DNA from: JAKEGN01 sp964465665
Lineage (GTDB): Bacteria; Pseudomonadota; Gammaproteobacteria; Steroidobacterales; Woeseiaceae
NCBI GenBank assembly: GCA_964465665.1
Contig: CAYXKM010000131.1
Location: 1 to 12,592, forward strand
Direction of reading: 5' to 3'
Length of the DNA: 12,592 nt
Part shown: piece by piece, positions 1 through 7,078 of the stretch
Numbering within the stretch: position 1 is the stretch's first letter
Layout of the letters: every line of letters begins with the position of its first letter
The notes under the pieces: model-generated
Databases searched by the model: none
Seen by the model: the letters and a program-made list of their open reading frames with translations, nothing else
What the model was told of the DNA's origin: nothing
Translations under genes and position numbers: made by a program

Positions 1-1329
1 GGTGGCAACGGCGGCGAACGCCGATACCTGGTCGAGTCCCAGCCACATCATTGCCAGCATCAGTACGACGAAGACGAACGCGTAGACGGTGAAGAACGCC
101 CACACTGCCCGCACAACGGAGTCGTCGATGATGTCCCGGCCGATCCGCAGGGGCCGAACCATCCGCGGATGGATCAGGCGCTGCACTTCAATCGCCGCCT
201 GGCGCGTCATGATCAGGAAGCGTATGACTTTCATCCCGCCGGCCGTGGAGCCGGCACAGCCGCCGATGAAACTGATAAAAATCAGGAGTACCGGCAGCAG
301 GACAGGCCAGACCGAAAAGTCGTCGATGCCATAGCCTGTGGTCGTAATCACCGACACAACCTCAAAGATGGTTACCCGGAATGCATGGGCCAGCGATACG
401 TCGGTCTCCTGAACCAGCACAGCCGTTATAAACGCTGTCAATGACAATATGGTGATGAGAAAAACCCGCGCTTCCGAACTCGACGTATACGGCGTCAGTG
501 AGAGGCGACCCCATGCGCGGAAGTGCAAGGCAAAATTTATGGATCCGAGCAACATGAACACTATGGCAACGGTCTCGATTTGCGGGCTTTGGTAATGCGC
601 GAAACTCGCATCGTAGATGGCATACCCGCCGGTCGACACAGTCGAAAAACTGTGTGCAATGGCATCGAAAGCGGGCATGCCGGCAAACCAGTAACACAAT
701 GCGCACGCAGCCGTGAGGAACAGGTACAAACGCCAAAGCGCCTGTGCCGTATGTTTGATCCGAGGATGCAGTTTGTCGCTTTTCGCCGGCCCTGTGGTCT
801 CGGCCTTCATCAGCTGCATCCCGCCGATACCGAGCATCGGCATGAGGGCGATTGCGGCGACAACCACACCGATGCCACCGAGCCACTGCGTTTCCTGTCG
901 GTACAGCTGAAGCGACGGGGGAAGATTATCGAGGCCGACCAGCGCGGTGGCACCCGTCGTTGTGAAACCGGATGCGGCTTCGAATATGGCGGTTACGACG
1001 TCGGTGTTGCCGACCAGGACGAAAGGTACCGCTCCCAGGAGGGCTACGAAGAACCAGGAACAGGCGACAATCAGAAAACCGCTGCGACTTTGCAGGTGCT
1101 GGTCTGTCGGTGGCGTCAGCAGAAACACCGTTCCGCCAGCGACCAGTGCGATCGCGCCTATGCCGCTGAAAACCATGGCGCATCCGTCTGCGTAGATCAG
1201 CGATACGGCAACAGGGGGCAACATGCTGAGGCCGTAGATGACGCACAATAGTGCAAGGACTTTCAGAAGTGCGCTGTACATTGGATTGCGTATGAGTTTC
1301 AGAGTCACGGGAAGTCTTTCGTCTTGCAT
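1..1329 (-). CDS. trkH: TrkH-family potassium uptake protein (3' end outside window)
   Basis: This is an integral-membrane K+-translocating subunit of a Trk-type uptake system, normally working with the cytoplasmic NAD-binding protein TrkA. 443 codons are visible without a stop. The characteristic pore-loop motifs are present: GFTTTGAT (residues 121-128), FSTVSTGGYA (228-237) and TTTGYG (329-334), plus the family signatures ETQWLGGIGVV (146-156) and GGCAGSTAGGMK (356-367). Several hydrophobic segments lie between them. E. coli TrkH is about 483 aa, so roughly 40 residues, including the fourth filter loop, lie beyond the left edge. The ATG at 1329 is preceded on the minus strand by AGGAT at suitable spacing. 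It is divergent from the KdpDE-like pair, which makes it a likely regulatory target. Function is secure from motifs; the start is likely but not proven. Confidence 0.95.
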   Translation of the reverse strand, partial: MQDERLPVTLKLIRNPMYSALLKVLALLCVIYGLSMLPPVAVSLIYADGCAMVFSGIGAIALVAGGTVFLLTPPTDQHLQSRSGFLIVACSWFFVALLGAVPFVLVGNTDVVTAIFEAASGFTTTGATALVGLDNLPPSLQLYRQETQWLGGIGVVVAAIALMPMLGIGGMQLMKAETTGPAKSDKLHPRIKHTAQALWRLYLFLTAACALCYWFAGMPAFDAIAHSFSTVSTGGYAIYDASFAHYQSPQIETVAIVFMLLGSINFALHFRAWGRLSLTPYTSSSEARVFLITILSLTAFITAVLVQETDVSLAHAFRVTIFEVVSVITTTGYGIDDFSVWPVLLPVLLIFISFIGGCAGSTAGGMKVIRFLIMTRQAAIEVQRLIHPRMVRPLRIGRDIIDDSVVRAVWAFFTVYAFVFVVLMLAMMWLGLDQVSAFAAVAT

Positions 1330-1378
1330 AATTATCCTGCGATCGAAATACTCAGGCACGTAAAATGATCGTAGCGTC

Positions 1379-1400
1379 TTTACGTTTTCTTTATGTTTGC
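1379..1400. promoter_or_regulatory. Candidate OmpR/KdpE-type operator (11-bp direct repeat)
   Basis: Two head-to-tail copies, TTTACGTTTTC (1379-1389) and TTTATGTTTGC (1390-1400), agree at 9 of 11 positions, with the exact 11-bp period expected for tandem binding of an OmpR-family regulator. From memory, the E. coli KdpE operator has a similar TTTATAC/TTTACAC arrangement with the same period. It lies between divergent trkH (50 bp upstream of its start) and the kinase gene (23 bp upstream of its ATG), so it could serve either. A possible trkH -10 (TACGAT on the minus strand, 1368-1373) would put the box over the -35 region. Binding is inferred. Confidence 0.45.
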
Positions 1401-1423
1401 CCCTGTGCGGGCGTTGGCTCAGC

Positions 1424-2968
1424 ATGAATTCTCAACAATCGCATTCGGATCCAATTGCCGCTGGCGGTCGCGTGGCCGGCGACCCGCGTGCAACCAGGCA
1501 AGAGCCGGGACAGCGCATCTGGATGCGCGCACGCCCTTACGCGATCGCAACGGTCATAGTCGCGCTCGCGGCAGCAGTGGCCCCGGTGCTGCAACGTCTG
1601 CCACACGCCAACCTGTCGCTGTTGTTCCTGACCGGTGTCCTGGTCGTTGCAATACGTTTCGGCCTGTGGCCAAGCATTTATGCTGGTGTACTCAGTTTCC
1701 TTATCTTCAATTTCTTTTTCACGCCTCCGATTTTTACCTTTTCCGTCACGGAAAAAGGCGACCTCGCCACACTGGTATTCTTTCTGCTCATGGCGTCGCT
1801 CTCCAGCAATCTCGCTGCGCGAATGCGCGATGCTGTAAGTAACCGGGAGCACGCCGTCAGGCGAGCTACGACACTGCAGTTGCTGACACGCAGTGTTGCC
1901 GGTGCTGCGACCCGGGAGCAGGTGCTCCTGACCCTCGCCAATCACCTTGCGGATCACTTTAATTGCGCCGCCGAGATCATCATTGACAGTGAAAATCTGC
2001 CAGCAAGGATTTTTGTATCGGCCGCCGGCAACAGCAGCATTCGGGGTACTCACAAGGGATCATCACGCGATACAACGGACGATCTGGCCTGGACAACCTG
2101 GCCGGTCGAAACCTCGCGCGGTCCGTACGGGGCAGTTGCCTTGCACAAAACCGGCCTGACCGCTGATGAGACCGGATACGTCGACGCATTGGTCAGCCAG
2201 GCCTCGGTTGCTCTGGAGCGTATTCACCTTGCGGCGGAACTCGAGGCGGCGAACCTGGAATCGGAGCGTGTGCAGATTCGTGCCGGGTTGCTGTCTTCGG
2301 TCTCGCACGATCTGCGTACCCCGTTGTCTTCGATCATCGGTGCGGCTTCGAGCCTCATCGCGTATGAAGAATCCCTGAAACCCGGCGACCGCGACGCACT
2401 GCTGCAGTCGGTACTGAGTGAGGCCGAACGGCTGGATCGCTACGTCCAGAACCTGCTCGATATGACACGCGTAGAACACGGCAGCCTCGATTTGAAATGG
2501 GACTGGGAGGATCTGCGGGACCTCGTCTCGGCGGCGGCACGTCGGCTGAAAATGTCCAGCCGCAATGTCCGGTTGCAGACGCGTATTTCACCCGATTCGC
2601 AGCTGATCCGCGTGCATGGCGATCTCATAGAGCAGGTGTTGGTGAACCTGCTGGATAATGCCGTTCGGTATTCGCCGGACGGCGGCACTGTCCTGGTTGT
2701 TGCCAGGCGGGCGGGCGACGATGTCATTATCGAGATTGCCGACGAGGGGCCTGGTATCCCGGAATCAGACAGGGAGAAAGTTTTCGATGCTTTCTACCGG
2801 GTCAGCGAAAGAGACAGGAAAAGCGGCACCGGACTCGGGCTGTCGATCTGCCGGGGCATCGTCCGGGCACATCACGGAGAGGTGACGGCGGAGCCGCCGC
2901 CGCAGGGCACGGGTGCCGTTCTGCGTATCCGCATTCCGCAATCACAGGATCCGCCAGTTGCCGTCTGA
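1424..2968 (+). CDS. kdpD: KdpD-like sensor histidine kinase lacking the N-terminal KdpD/Usp domains
   Basis: This is a membrane sensor kinase of 514 aa, predicted to autophosphorylate on His and pass phosphate to the regulator encoded next door. About residues 38-135 form four closely spaced hydrophobic segments typical of the KdpD membrane unit (DUF4118), with the signature IFNFFFTPP (94-102). A GAF-like region follows (about 150-270), then HisKA with the KdpD-type H-box SVSHDLRTPLSSIIGAASS (His295) and an ATPase domain: N-box NLLDNAVRYS (Asn412), G1 DEGPGIP (440-446), G2 GTGLGL (468-473). Classical KdpD (about 890 aa) has an extra ~380-residue cytoplasmic N-terminus with KdpD and Usp domains; none is encoded here and no such sequence lies upstream. 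The ATG at 1424 is preferred over an in-frame TTG at 1397 because the extra residues look unnatural and the TTG overlaps the putative operator. Neither start has a strong Shine-Dalgarno sequence. Confidence 0.9.
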   Translation: MNSQQSHSDPIAAGGRVAGDPRATRQEPGQRIWMRARPYAIATVIVALAAAVAPVLQRLPHANLSLLFLTGVLVVAIRFGLWPSIYAGVLSFLIFNFFFTPPIFTFSVTEKGDLATLVFFLLMASLSSNLAARMRDAVSNREHAVRRATTLQLLTRSVAGAATREQVLLTLANHLADHFNCAAEIIIDSENLPARIFVSAAGNSSIRGTHKGSSRDTTDDLAWTTWPVETSRGPYGAVALHKTGLTADETGYVDALVSQASVALERIHLAAELEAANLESERVQIRAGLLSSVSHDLRTPLSSIIGAASSLIAYEESLKPGDRDALLQSVLSEAERLDRYVQNLLDMTRVEHGSLDLKWDWEDLRDLVSAAARRLKMSSRNVRLQTRISPDSQLIRVHGDLIEQVLVNLLDNAVRYSPDGGTVLVVARRAGDDVIIEIADEGPGIPESDREKVFDAFYRVSERDRKSGTGLGLSICRGIVRAHHGEVTAEPPPQGTGAVLRIRIPQSQDPPVAV

Positions 2969-2969
2969 G

Positions 2970-3662
2970 ATGAGCGAGAACACGCCAACAATCCTGCTGG
3001 TCGAAGACGAAGCACCGATCCGGAGTTTCCTGCGCATTTCGCTCGAAGCAAACGGTTACAAGGTGCTCGAAGCGCGGGACGGAGAGAGCGGGATTGCCAT
3101 TGCTGGCGAACATCAGCCGCAGCTCGTGATCCTTGATCTCGGACTTCCCGACATCGATGGGCAGCAGGTAATCAAGCGTCTGCGCGAATGGTCCGATGTG
3201 CCGATCCTGGTACTGTCCGTGAGGCAGGATGAACGGGAAAAAGTCGATGCGCTGGATGCCGGTGCCAACGATTTCGTCAACAAGCCGGCGAACGTGCACG
3301 AACTGATGGCACGCGTTCGAGTACTTTTGCGCAAACACGATGCCGGGCATGATGCTTCGGCGGTGTACGAACGTCATGGATTGCGAATCGACCTGGCACG
3401 ACGCGCGGTCACCATGCAGGAAACGCCGGTTTCACTTACGCGTAAAGAGTATGAGCTGTTGCGTATGCTGGCGCGCAATGCCGGCCGTGTGCTGACCCAC
3501 CAACAGTTGTTGCGGGAGTTGTGGGGTCCCGGGTTCACCAACGAGACCCACTACCTGCGTATCGTGGTCAGCGCTCTTCGGCAGAAACTCAACGATGATC
3601 CGGCCGATCCGCGCTACATCGTGACCGAGCAAGGCGTCGGCTATCGCCTGCTTGACCACTGA
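2970..3662 (+). CDS. kdpE: KdpE-like OmpR-family response regulator
   Basis: This is a DNA-binding response regulator of 230 aa, close to the usual KdpE length (about 225). The receiver domain (about 6-120) has the acidic pocket Glu12/Asp13, phospho-acceptor Asp56 in LVILDLGLPD, Ser83 and the conserved Lys105. The lysine motif reads NKPAN rather than the commoner TKPF. The C-terminal winged helix (about 130-228) has the OmpR/PhoB pattern, including LTRKEYELL, VLTHQQLLRELWG and the recognition-helix region THYLRIVVSALRQKL. The ATG at 2970 follows the kinase stop by one base, so the two genes are translationally coupled in one operon. An in-frame ATG at 2913 lies inside the kinase gene and adds 19 non-homologous residues, so it was not chosen. 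The nearest plausible target is trkH; no kdpFABC genes are visible. Confidence 0.93.
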   Translation: MSENTPTILLVEDEAPIRSFLRISLEANGYKVLEARDGESGIAIAGEHQPQLVILDLGLPDIDGQQVIKRLREWSDVPILVLSVRQDEREKVDALDAGANDFVNKPANVHELMARVRVLLRKHDAGHDASAVYERHGLRIDLARRAVTMQETPVSLTRKEYELLRMLARNAGRVLTHQQLLRELWGPGFTNETHYLRIVVSALRQKLNDDPADPRYIVTEQGVGYRLLDH

Positions 3663-3671
3663 ACCAAAAAT

Positions 3672-3720
3672 GTGCCGGATTTATTTTTGCAGTGCAAAGA
3701 TAAATCCGGCACCTTTTTGC
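3672..3720. terminator. Long hairpin with T-tract after kdpE (bidirectional terminator or REP-like repeat)
   Basis: A perfect 13-bp inverted repeat, GTGCCGGATTTAT (3672-3684) and its complement (3700-3712), encloses a second stem TTTGC/GCAAA (3686-3690, 3694-3698) with a 3-nt loop. It starts 10 bases after the kdpE stop. On the plus strand the stem is followed by CCTTTTT; on the minus strand by ATTTTT, so it could terminate in both directions. The GTGCCGGATTTAT arm also resembles dispersed palindromes I associate with REP-type elements in gammaproteobacteria, which is an impression only. Confidence 0.7.
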
Positions 3721-3738
3721 CGGGCACCTTTTTTGCCG
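3708..3738. repeat. Tandem GGCACC-T(5-6)-GCCG duplication
   Basis: Two adjacent copies of a GGCACC, T-tract, GCCG unit lie at 3708-3722 (five T) and 3723-3738 (six T). The first copy includes the right arm end and T-tract of the preceding hairpin. This looks like a local duplication of the terminator tail, giving a second T-run that could act as a back-up release site. Confidence 0.55.
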
Positions 3739-3830
3739 ACAGCACAATGCCGACCGGATACCCTTGGGAATTGCACGGCGAGGGCGTCGCCACGGCTGTC
3801 GACTCAACTGAAAGAAAGATCAGTAAGTTA

Positions 3831-4793
3831 ATGAAATATAAAATAAATATTGCTCCAATGATGGACTGGACCGACCGTCATTGCCGGTACTTCCTGCGAC
3901 TGTTGAGTCCGAACGCCCGGCTGTATACCGAAATGCTGACCGCGGCATCGCTGTTGCATGGTGATGCGCTGAGCTTGCTCAGGTTCAATGACGAAGAGCA
4001 CCCGGTGGCATTGCAGCTCGGCGGCAGCGATCCGGCATTGATGGCGAAGGCCGCGAGGCTCGGCGAATTGCACGGCTACGATGAAATCAACATCAATGTC
4101 GGCTGTCCCAGTGACCGGGTGCAAAGCGGTCAGTTCGGCGCCTGCCTCATGGCGCGTCCAGATCTTGTTGCCGCCTGTGTCGCTGCAATGCGCGACGCTG
4201 TCGGTGTTCCGGTGACCATAAAAACCCGTATCGGTATAGACGATGAAGACAGCTACGAGTTCCTTTGCCGTTTCGTGGAAACAGCCGCGGCCGCCGGTTG
4301 CAGGACATTTATCGTGCATGCACGAAAAGCCCTGCTTGAGGGACTGAGCCCGAAAGACAATCGCAGCGTTCCGCCGCTGGATTATTCCCGCGTCTACCGC
4401 CTCAAAGAGGAGCATCCCGAACTGCACATCGTGCTGAACGGCGGCATCACGACCAGCAATCAGGTGCGTGAGCACCTGCAACACGTGGATGCGGTCATGA
4501 TCGGACGGCAGGCGTACCAGAATCCGTGGTTCCTCACGGAACTGGAGCAGCTGATGCATGGAACGCCGGTTCCCGCACGCCGCGATGTCATCGGGAAAAT
4601 GGGCGCGTACATCGAACGCGAATTGTCCCGGGGTGTCGCGCTGAAGCACATGACGCGCCACATGCTCGGCCTGTACAACGGACAGCCCGGTGCGAGGTAC
4701 TGGCGACGATTCCTCAGCGAGAACGCACATCGCACGGATGCCGGAATCGAGGTGCTGCACTCAGCGCTCGAGAAACTGCCGGCCGCGGCCTGA
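3831..4793 (+). CDS. dusA: tRNA-dihydrouridine(20/20a) synthase DusA
   Basis: This is a flavin-dependent enzyme that reduces uridine in the tRNA D-loop to dihydrouridine using NADPH. The 320-aa product has the DusA signatures: IAPMMDWTDRHCRYFLRLLS (7-26), LYTEMLTAA (31-39), HPVALQLGGSDP (57-68), NVGCPSDRVQ (89-98) and FGACLM with the predicted catalytic Cys105. The C-terminal HMLGLYNGQPGARYWRRFLS helical region is typical of DusA rather than DusB or DusC. The TIM-barrel and helical domains are both present and the length is normal (E. coli about 330). The ATG at 3831 is chosen because the protein family starts about here; the open frame extends back to 3672 only by reading through the hairpin. 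The first codons are very A/T-rich compared with the surroundings, which may keep the start unstructured. There is no strong Shine-Dalgarno sequence. Confidence 0.96.
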   Translation: MKYKINIAPMMDWTDRHCRYFLRLLSPNARLYTEMLTAASLLHGDALSLLRFNDEEHPVALQLGGSDPALMAKAARLGELHGYDEININVGCPSDRVQSGQFGACLMARPDLVAACVAAMRDAVGVPVTIKTRIGIDDEDSYEFLCRFVETAAAAGCRTFIVHARKALLEGLSPKDNRSVPPLDYSRVYRLKEEHPELHIVLNGGITTSNQVREHLQHVDAVMIGRQAYQNPWFLTELEQLMHGTPVPARRDVIGKMGAYIERELSRGVALKHMTRHMLGLYNGQPGARYWRRFLSENAHRTDAGIEVLHSALEKLPAAA

Positions 4794-4854
4794 ACCGTTG
4801 TTGATTTTCGCTGCACTCCGCAGCGGGCGCTGCCCAATCTTGCCGAATACCCGG

Positions 4855-4860
4855 TACAAT
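4855..4860 (+). promoter_or_regulatory. Possible -10 element (TACAAT) for the methyltransferase gene
   Basis: TACAAT lies in the 118-bp gap after dusA. The only -35-like sequence at reasonable distance, TGCCCA with an 18-bp spacer, is poor. If used, transcription would start about 4867, too close to the ATG at 4879 and a better fit to the ATG at 4912. Tentative. Confidence 0.3.
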
Positions 4861-4911
4861 CCCAGCCCCGTTTGATATATGACGCGTACCCGTGAGGACC
4901 AGGCGAAGAAA

Positions 4912-5733
4912 ATGACTGTCGAGAATGCAAATGCCCGCAGACGAACCATGGCCGAGGAGGCCGATATCCACGATCTGTACGAGAGGGCCGTGCAAAACGT
5001 GGATCACGAAGTGGAGTTTCTGCAGGAGACGTTCGAGAGTATTCGAGGTCGCAAGGCCTGTCGCCTCCGCGAGGATTTCTGCGGTACGGCCAGCGCCTCG
5101 TGCCAGTGGGTACGTCAGGGGAAGCAGTTTCAGGCGATCGGTGTCGATATCGACCCTGCGGTGCTTGACTGGGGTCGACGGCATCGGGTCAACCGCCTGC
5201 CTGTGGCTGCGCAGGCGCGTGTGCAACTGCTCGAGTCGGACGTCATGTCGGTGGAAACGGCGCCGGTCGACATACTCGTTGCCTTCAATTTCAGTTACTT
5301 CATCTTCAACTCACGCGACATGTTGCGCGACTATTTTCGGCGGGCGCACGCGGCCCTGAAAGACGACGGGCTTTTCTTTGTCGACCTGTTCGGCGGGCCG
5401 GAGGCGCAGGAGGAATGCAAGGAAAAGACCAAACACAAGGGCTTTACGTACATCTGGCACCAGGCTGAATTTCACCCGGTGACGAATTACATCCGCTGCC
5501 ACATACACTTCAAGTTCCGCGACGGTTCGAAGATCCGCAAGGCGTTCACTTATGAATGGCGCCTCTGGTCCGCGCCCGAGATTCACGAGGTAATGCTCGA
5601 AGCCGGATTCAGCAAAGCCACCCTGTACTGGGAAGGTGAGGATGAGGAAGGCGAGGGCAACGGCATCTTCACCCCGGAGGAAAAGGGTGAGGCAGATCTG
5701 GCCTGGATAGCGTATATTGTCGCCGAAAAATAG
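4912..5733 (+). CDS. Class I SAM-dependent methyltransferase, substrate unknown
   Basis: This is a Rossmann-fold methyltransferase of 273 aa. Motif I appears as LREDFCGTASASCQWV, a family variant of the glycine-rich SAM loop. It is followed by the acidic post-I motif IGVDIDPAVLDWG that should bind the SAM ribose, VDILVAFNFSYFIF (motif II/IV region), LKDDGLFFVDLFGG (motif III-like strand and turn) and an aromatic, charged C-terminal half that probably holds the acceptor site. No signal peptide or membrane segment is seen, so it is cytoplasmic. I recognise the fold and the FCGTA subfamily but not a substrate. The ATG at 4912 follows AGGCGAAG and fits the possible promoter; an in-frame ATG at 4879 would add 11 residues but has no Shine-Dalgarno sequence. 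It may be monocistronic: dusA ends 118 bp upstream and the cyclase starts 168 bp downstream. Confidence 0.85.
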   Translation: MTVENANARRRTMAEEADIHDLYERAVQNVDHEVEFLQETFESIRGRKACRLREDFCGTASASCQWVRQGKQFQAIGVDIDPAVLDWGRRHRVNRLPVAAQARVQLLESDVMSVETAPVDILVAFNFSYFIFNSRDMLRDYFRRAHAALKDDGLFFVDLFGGPEAQEECKEKTKHKGFTYIWHQAEFHPVTNYIRCHIHFKFRDGSKIRKAFTYEWRLWSAPEIHEVMLEAGFSKATLYWEGEDEEGEGNGIFTPEEKGEADLAWIAYIVAEK

Positions 5734-5824
5734 TTGCAAATTTAGTAGCTTGCTTCGCTTACTGAAAACCGGGCTGACCATCGTATATTGGACATAATGC
5801 AAGCGAATCACGTCGCTGAGCGCT

Positions 5825-5830
5825 TATAAT
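5825..5830 (+). promoter_or_regulatory. Candidate -10 element (TATAAT) upstream of the cyclase-FHA gene
   Basis: A perfect TATAAT lies 71 bp before the ATG at 5902, in the gap after the methyltransferase gene. No good -35 hexamer is present at 16-18 bp spacing, so it may need an activator. The gap is otherwise free of coding signal. Confidence 0.4.
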
Positions 5831-5901
5831 CGCGGCTCGGGCGCAAGTGTTGCCCGCAGGAACCGCAGGAAGGACGTCTCGAGAGGTTGACCAAGACGAG
5901 C

Positions 5902-6801
5902 ATGGCAAAGGACCTGGAAGTCGCGATTCTCTTCGCCGATGTCGTCGGAAGCACCCAATTGTACGATCAGTTCGGTGACACCAAGGCGAGCGAGACGGTT
6001 GCGCTGTGCCTCGAAGTCATGAAGGACGCCACGCGCCAGTATAGCGGCAAGGTCATCAAGACCATAGGCGATGAAATCATGGCAACCTTTCCGACCGTTG
6101 ACGACGCCATGGGCGCTGCGAGCCAGATGCAAAGCAGGATCAGCAGTGATGCCGAGCGCAGCGGTACTCACATCCCGGTTTCGATTCGTATCGGCTGCCA
6201 TTTCGGCCCGGTGGTGCAGGAGCAGAACGATATTTTCGGCGCCGCAGTGCACACCGCCAATCGCATGACATCCCAGGCCAAAGCGCGGCAGATTGTCATC
6301 TCCGGCACTACCGTAGAGCGGATGAGTCCCGATTGGCGCGCGCAAACGCGGCAGATCGACGTTGCTACAGTGCGTGGTCGGCTCGATGAGGTCGCTTTGT
6401 TCGAACTGCTCTGGCAGCCCGACGAAGCAACAAGCATGTTGCCGACAATCGAATGGGAAAACAAAAGCCGCAATGCATCGAAGCTGACCCTGACTTTTCG
6501 CGACCAGCAAGTGGTCGTCACGGATCAGAAGAAAAACGTCAACATGGGTCGCGCCGATGACAACGACCTTGTCGTCAAAGGCAACCTGATCTCCCGCATA
6601 CACGCACGGGTTGAAAAACGCCGCGGCAAATTCGTGCTCATCGATCAAAGCACCAACGGCACGTTTCTGCAGAACGCGAGAGGCGAGGAAGTGTTCGTGC
6701 GCCGCGACAGCACGGAGCTGGTGGGTCAGGGGATCATAGGACTCGGCAGGATGGCGAAGGCCGGCACGCCACTCGCCATCCATTTCGTTTGCGAAGACTG
6801 A
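5902..6801 (+). CDS. Class III adenylate/guanylate cyclase domain fused to FHA domain
   Basis: This is a predicted soluble signalling protein of 299 aa. The N-terminal class III cyclase homology domain (about 5-172) has metal-binding Asp13 (FADVVGST) and Asp57 (KTIGDEIMATF). Its purine-specifying pair is Lys53 and Asp110 (NDIFG), which favours ATP over GTP. The transition-state Arg is kept (Arg121), but the usual Asn in the VNxAxR motif is His117 (AAVHTANRM), so activity is uncertain. The C-terminal FHA domain (about 193-290) keeps the phosphothreonine-binding residues Gly216-Arg217, Ser231, His234 and Asn252-Gly253, so it should dock a phosphorylated partner. No membrane segment is seen. The start is uncertain: ATG 5902 lacks a good Shine-Dalgarno sequence, and TTG 5887, 12 bases after AGGAAGGA, is an alternative that adds five residues. 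No kinase or phosphatase partner is adjacent. Confidence 0.9.
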   Translation: MAKDLEVAILFADVVGSTQLYDQFGDTKASETVALCLEVMKDATRQYSGKVIKTIGDEIMATFPTVDDAMGAASQMQSRISSDAERSGTHIPVSIRIGCHFGPVVQEQNDIFGAAVHTANRMTSQAKARQIVISGTTVERMSPDWRAQTRQIDVATVRGRLDEVALFELLWQPDEATSMLPTIEWENKSRNASKLTLTFRDQQVVVTDQKKNVNMGRADDNDLVVKGNLISRIHARVEKRRGKFVLIDQSTNGTFLQNARGEEVFVRRDSTELVGQGIIGLGRMAKAGTPLAIHFVCED

Positions 6802-6874
6802 TACACCGACCGCCGGCACGCATCGCGGGCGACAACGATCTGAATCGTACGTTGCACGCCGGCGACCCGCCGCC

Positions 6875-6916
6875 ATGCCTTTCTCGCTCGGAAATCTTAA
6901 CTCGCTCGTAAGGCAT
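6875..6916. repeat. Hairpin repeat, copy 1 (conserved-loop element)
   Basis: A 7-bp stem, ATGCCTT (6875-6881) with AAGGCAT (6910-6916), closes a 28-nt loop. The loop contains CTCGCTCG twice (6883-6890 and 6901-6908) separated by GAAATCTTAA. The 28-nt core at 6881-6908 recurs in inverted orientation at 6981-7008 with only three differences, all transitions. There is no T-tract, so it is not a standard intrinsic terminator for the cyclase gene, which ends 73 bp upstream. Confidence 0.7.
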
Positions 6917-6955
6917 ACCGTCGTGTCGCCGTCTTGAGCTGCCGCCGCGCTACCG

Positions 6956-7031
6956 GCTGGCATTGCACCGGTGTGCCCTTCGAGCGAATTAAGATTTCTG
7001 AGTGAGAAGGGCACACCGGTGCGGTGCCAGC
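6956..7031. repeat. Hairpin repeat, copy 2 (inverted, 26-bp stem)
   Basis: A very strong stem-loop. The arms 6965-6981 and 7006-7022 are perfectly complementary over 17 bp; after two T/G positions (G-U pairs in plus-strand RNA) pairing continues for seven more base pairs out to 6956 and 7031. The 24-nt loop plus adjoining stem bases form an inverted near-copy of the copy 1 core. It sits 48 bp beyond the pckG stop. No T-tract follows on either strand. Confidence 0.75.
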
Positions 7032-7078
7032 ATTTCGCTATTGCCCGCGCTGCGTGTCCAGTAATGAGTATGGCGGAG

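Noticed and set aside
523..1251. Plus-strand open frame opposite trkH
   Set aside because: The minus strand encodes TrkH with all family motifs here; the antisense product is low-complexity and unrecognisable.
3672..3830. Possible 53-codon N-terminal extension of DusA
   Set aside because: It would translate the terminator-like hairpin and T-tracts, and DusA homologs begin close to the residues encoded at 3831.
3828..4760. Minus-strand open frame opposite dusA
   Set aside because: Mirror of a secure dusA gene, with no domain, promoter or ribosome binding site of its own.
4809..4825. Small hairpin CGCTGC/GCAGCG after dusA
   Set aside because: Only six base pairs and no following T-tract, so it cannot be supported as a terminator.
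6875..7031. The hairpin pair as ordinary intrinsic terminators for the convergent genes
   Set aside because: Neither stem is followed by a T-tract on either strand; the conserved loop is not explained by termination alone.
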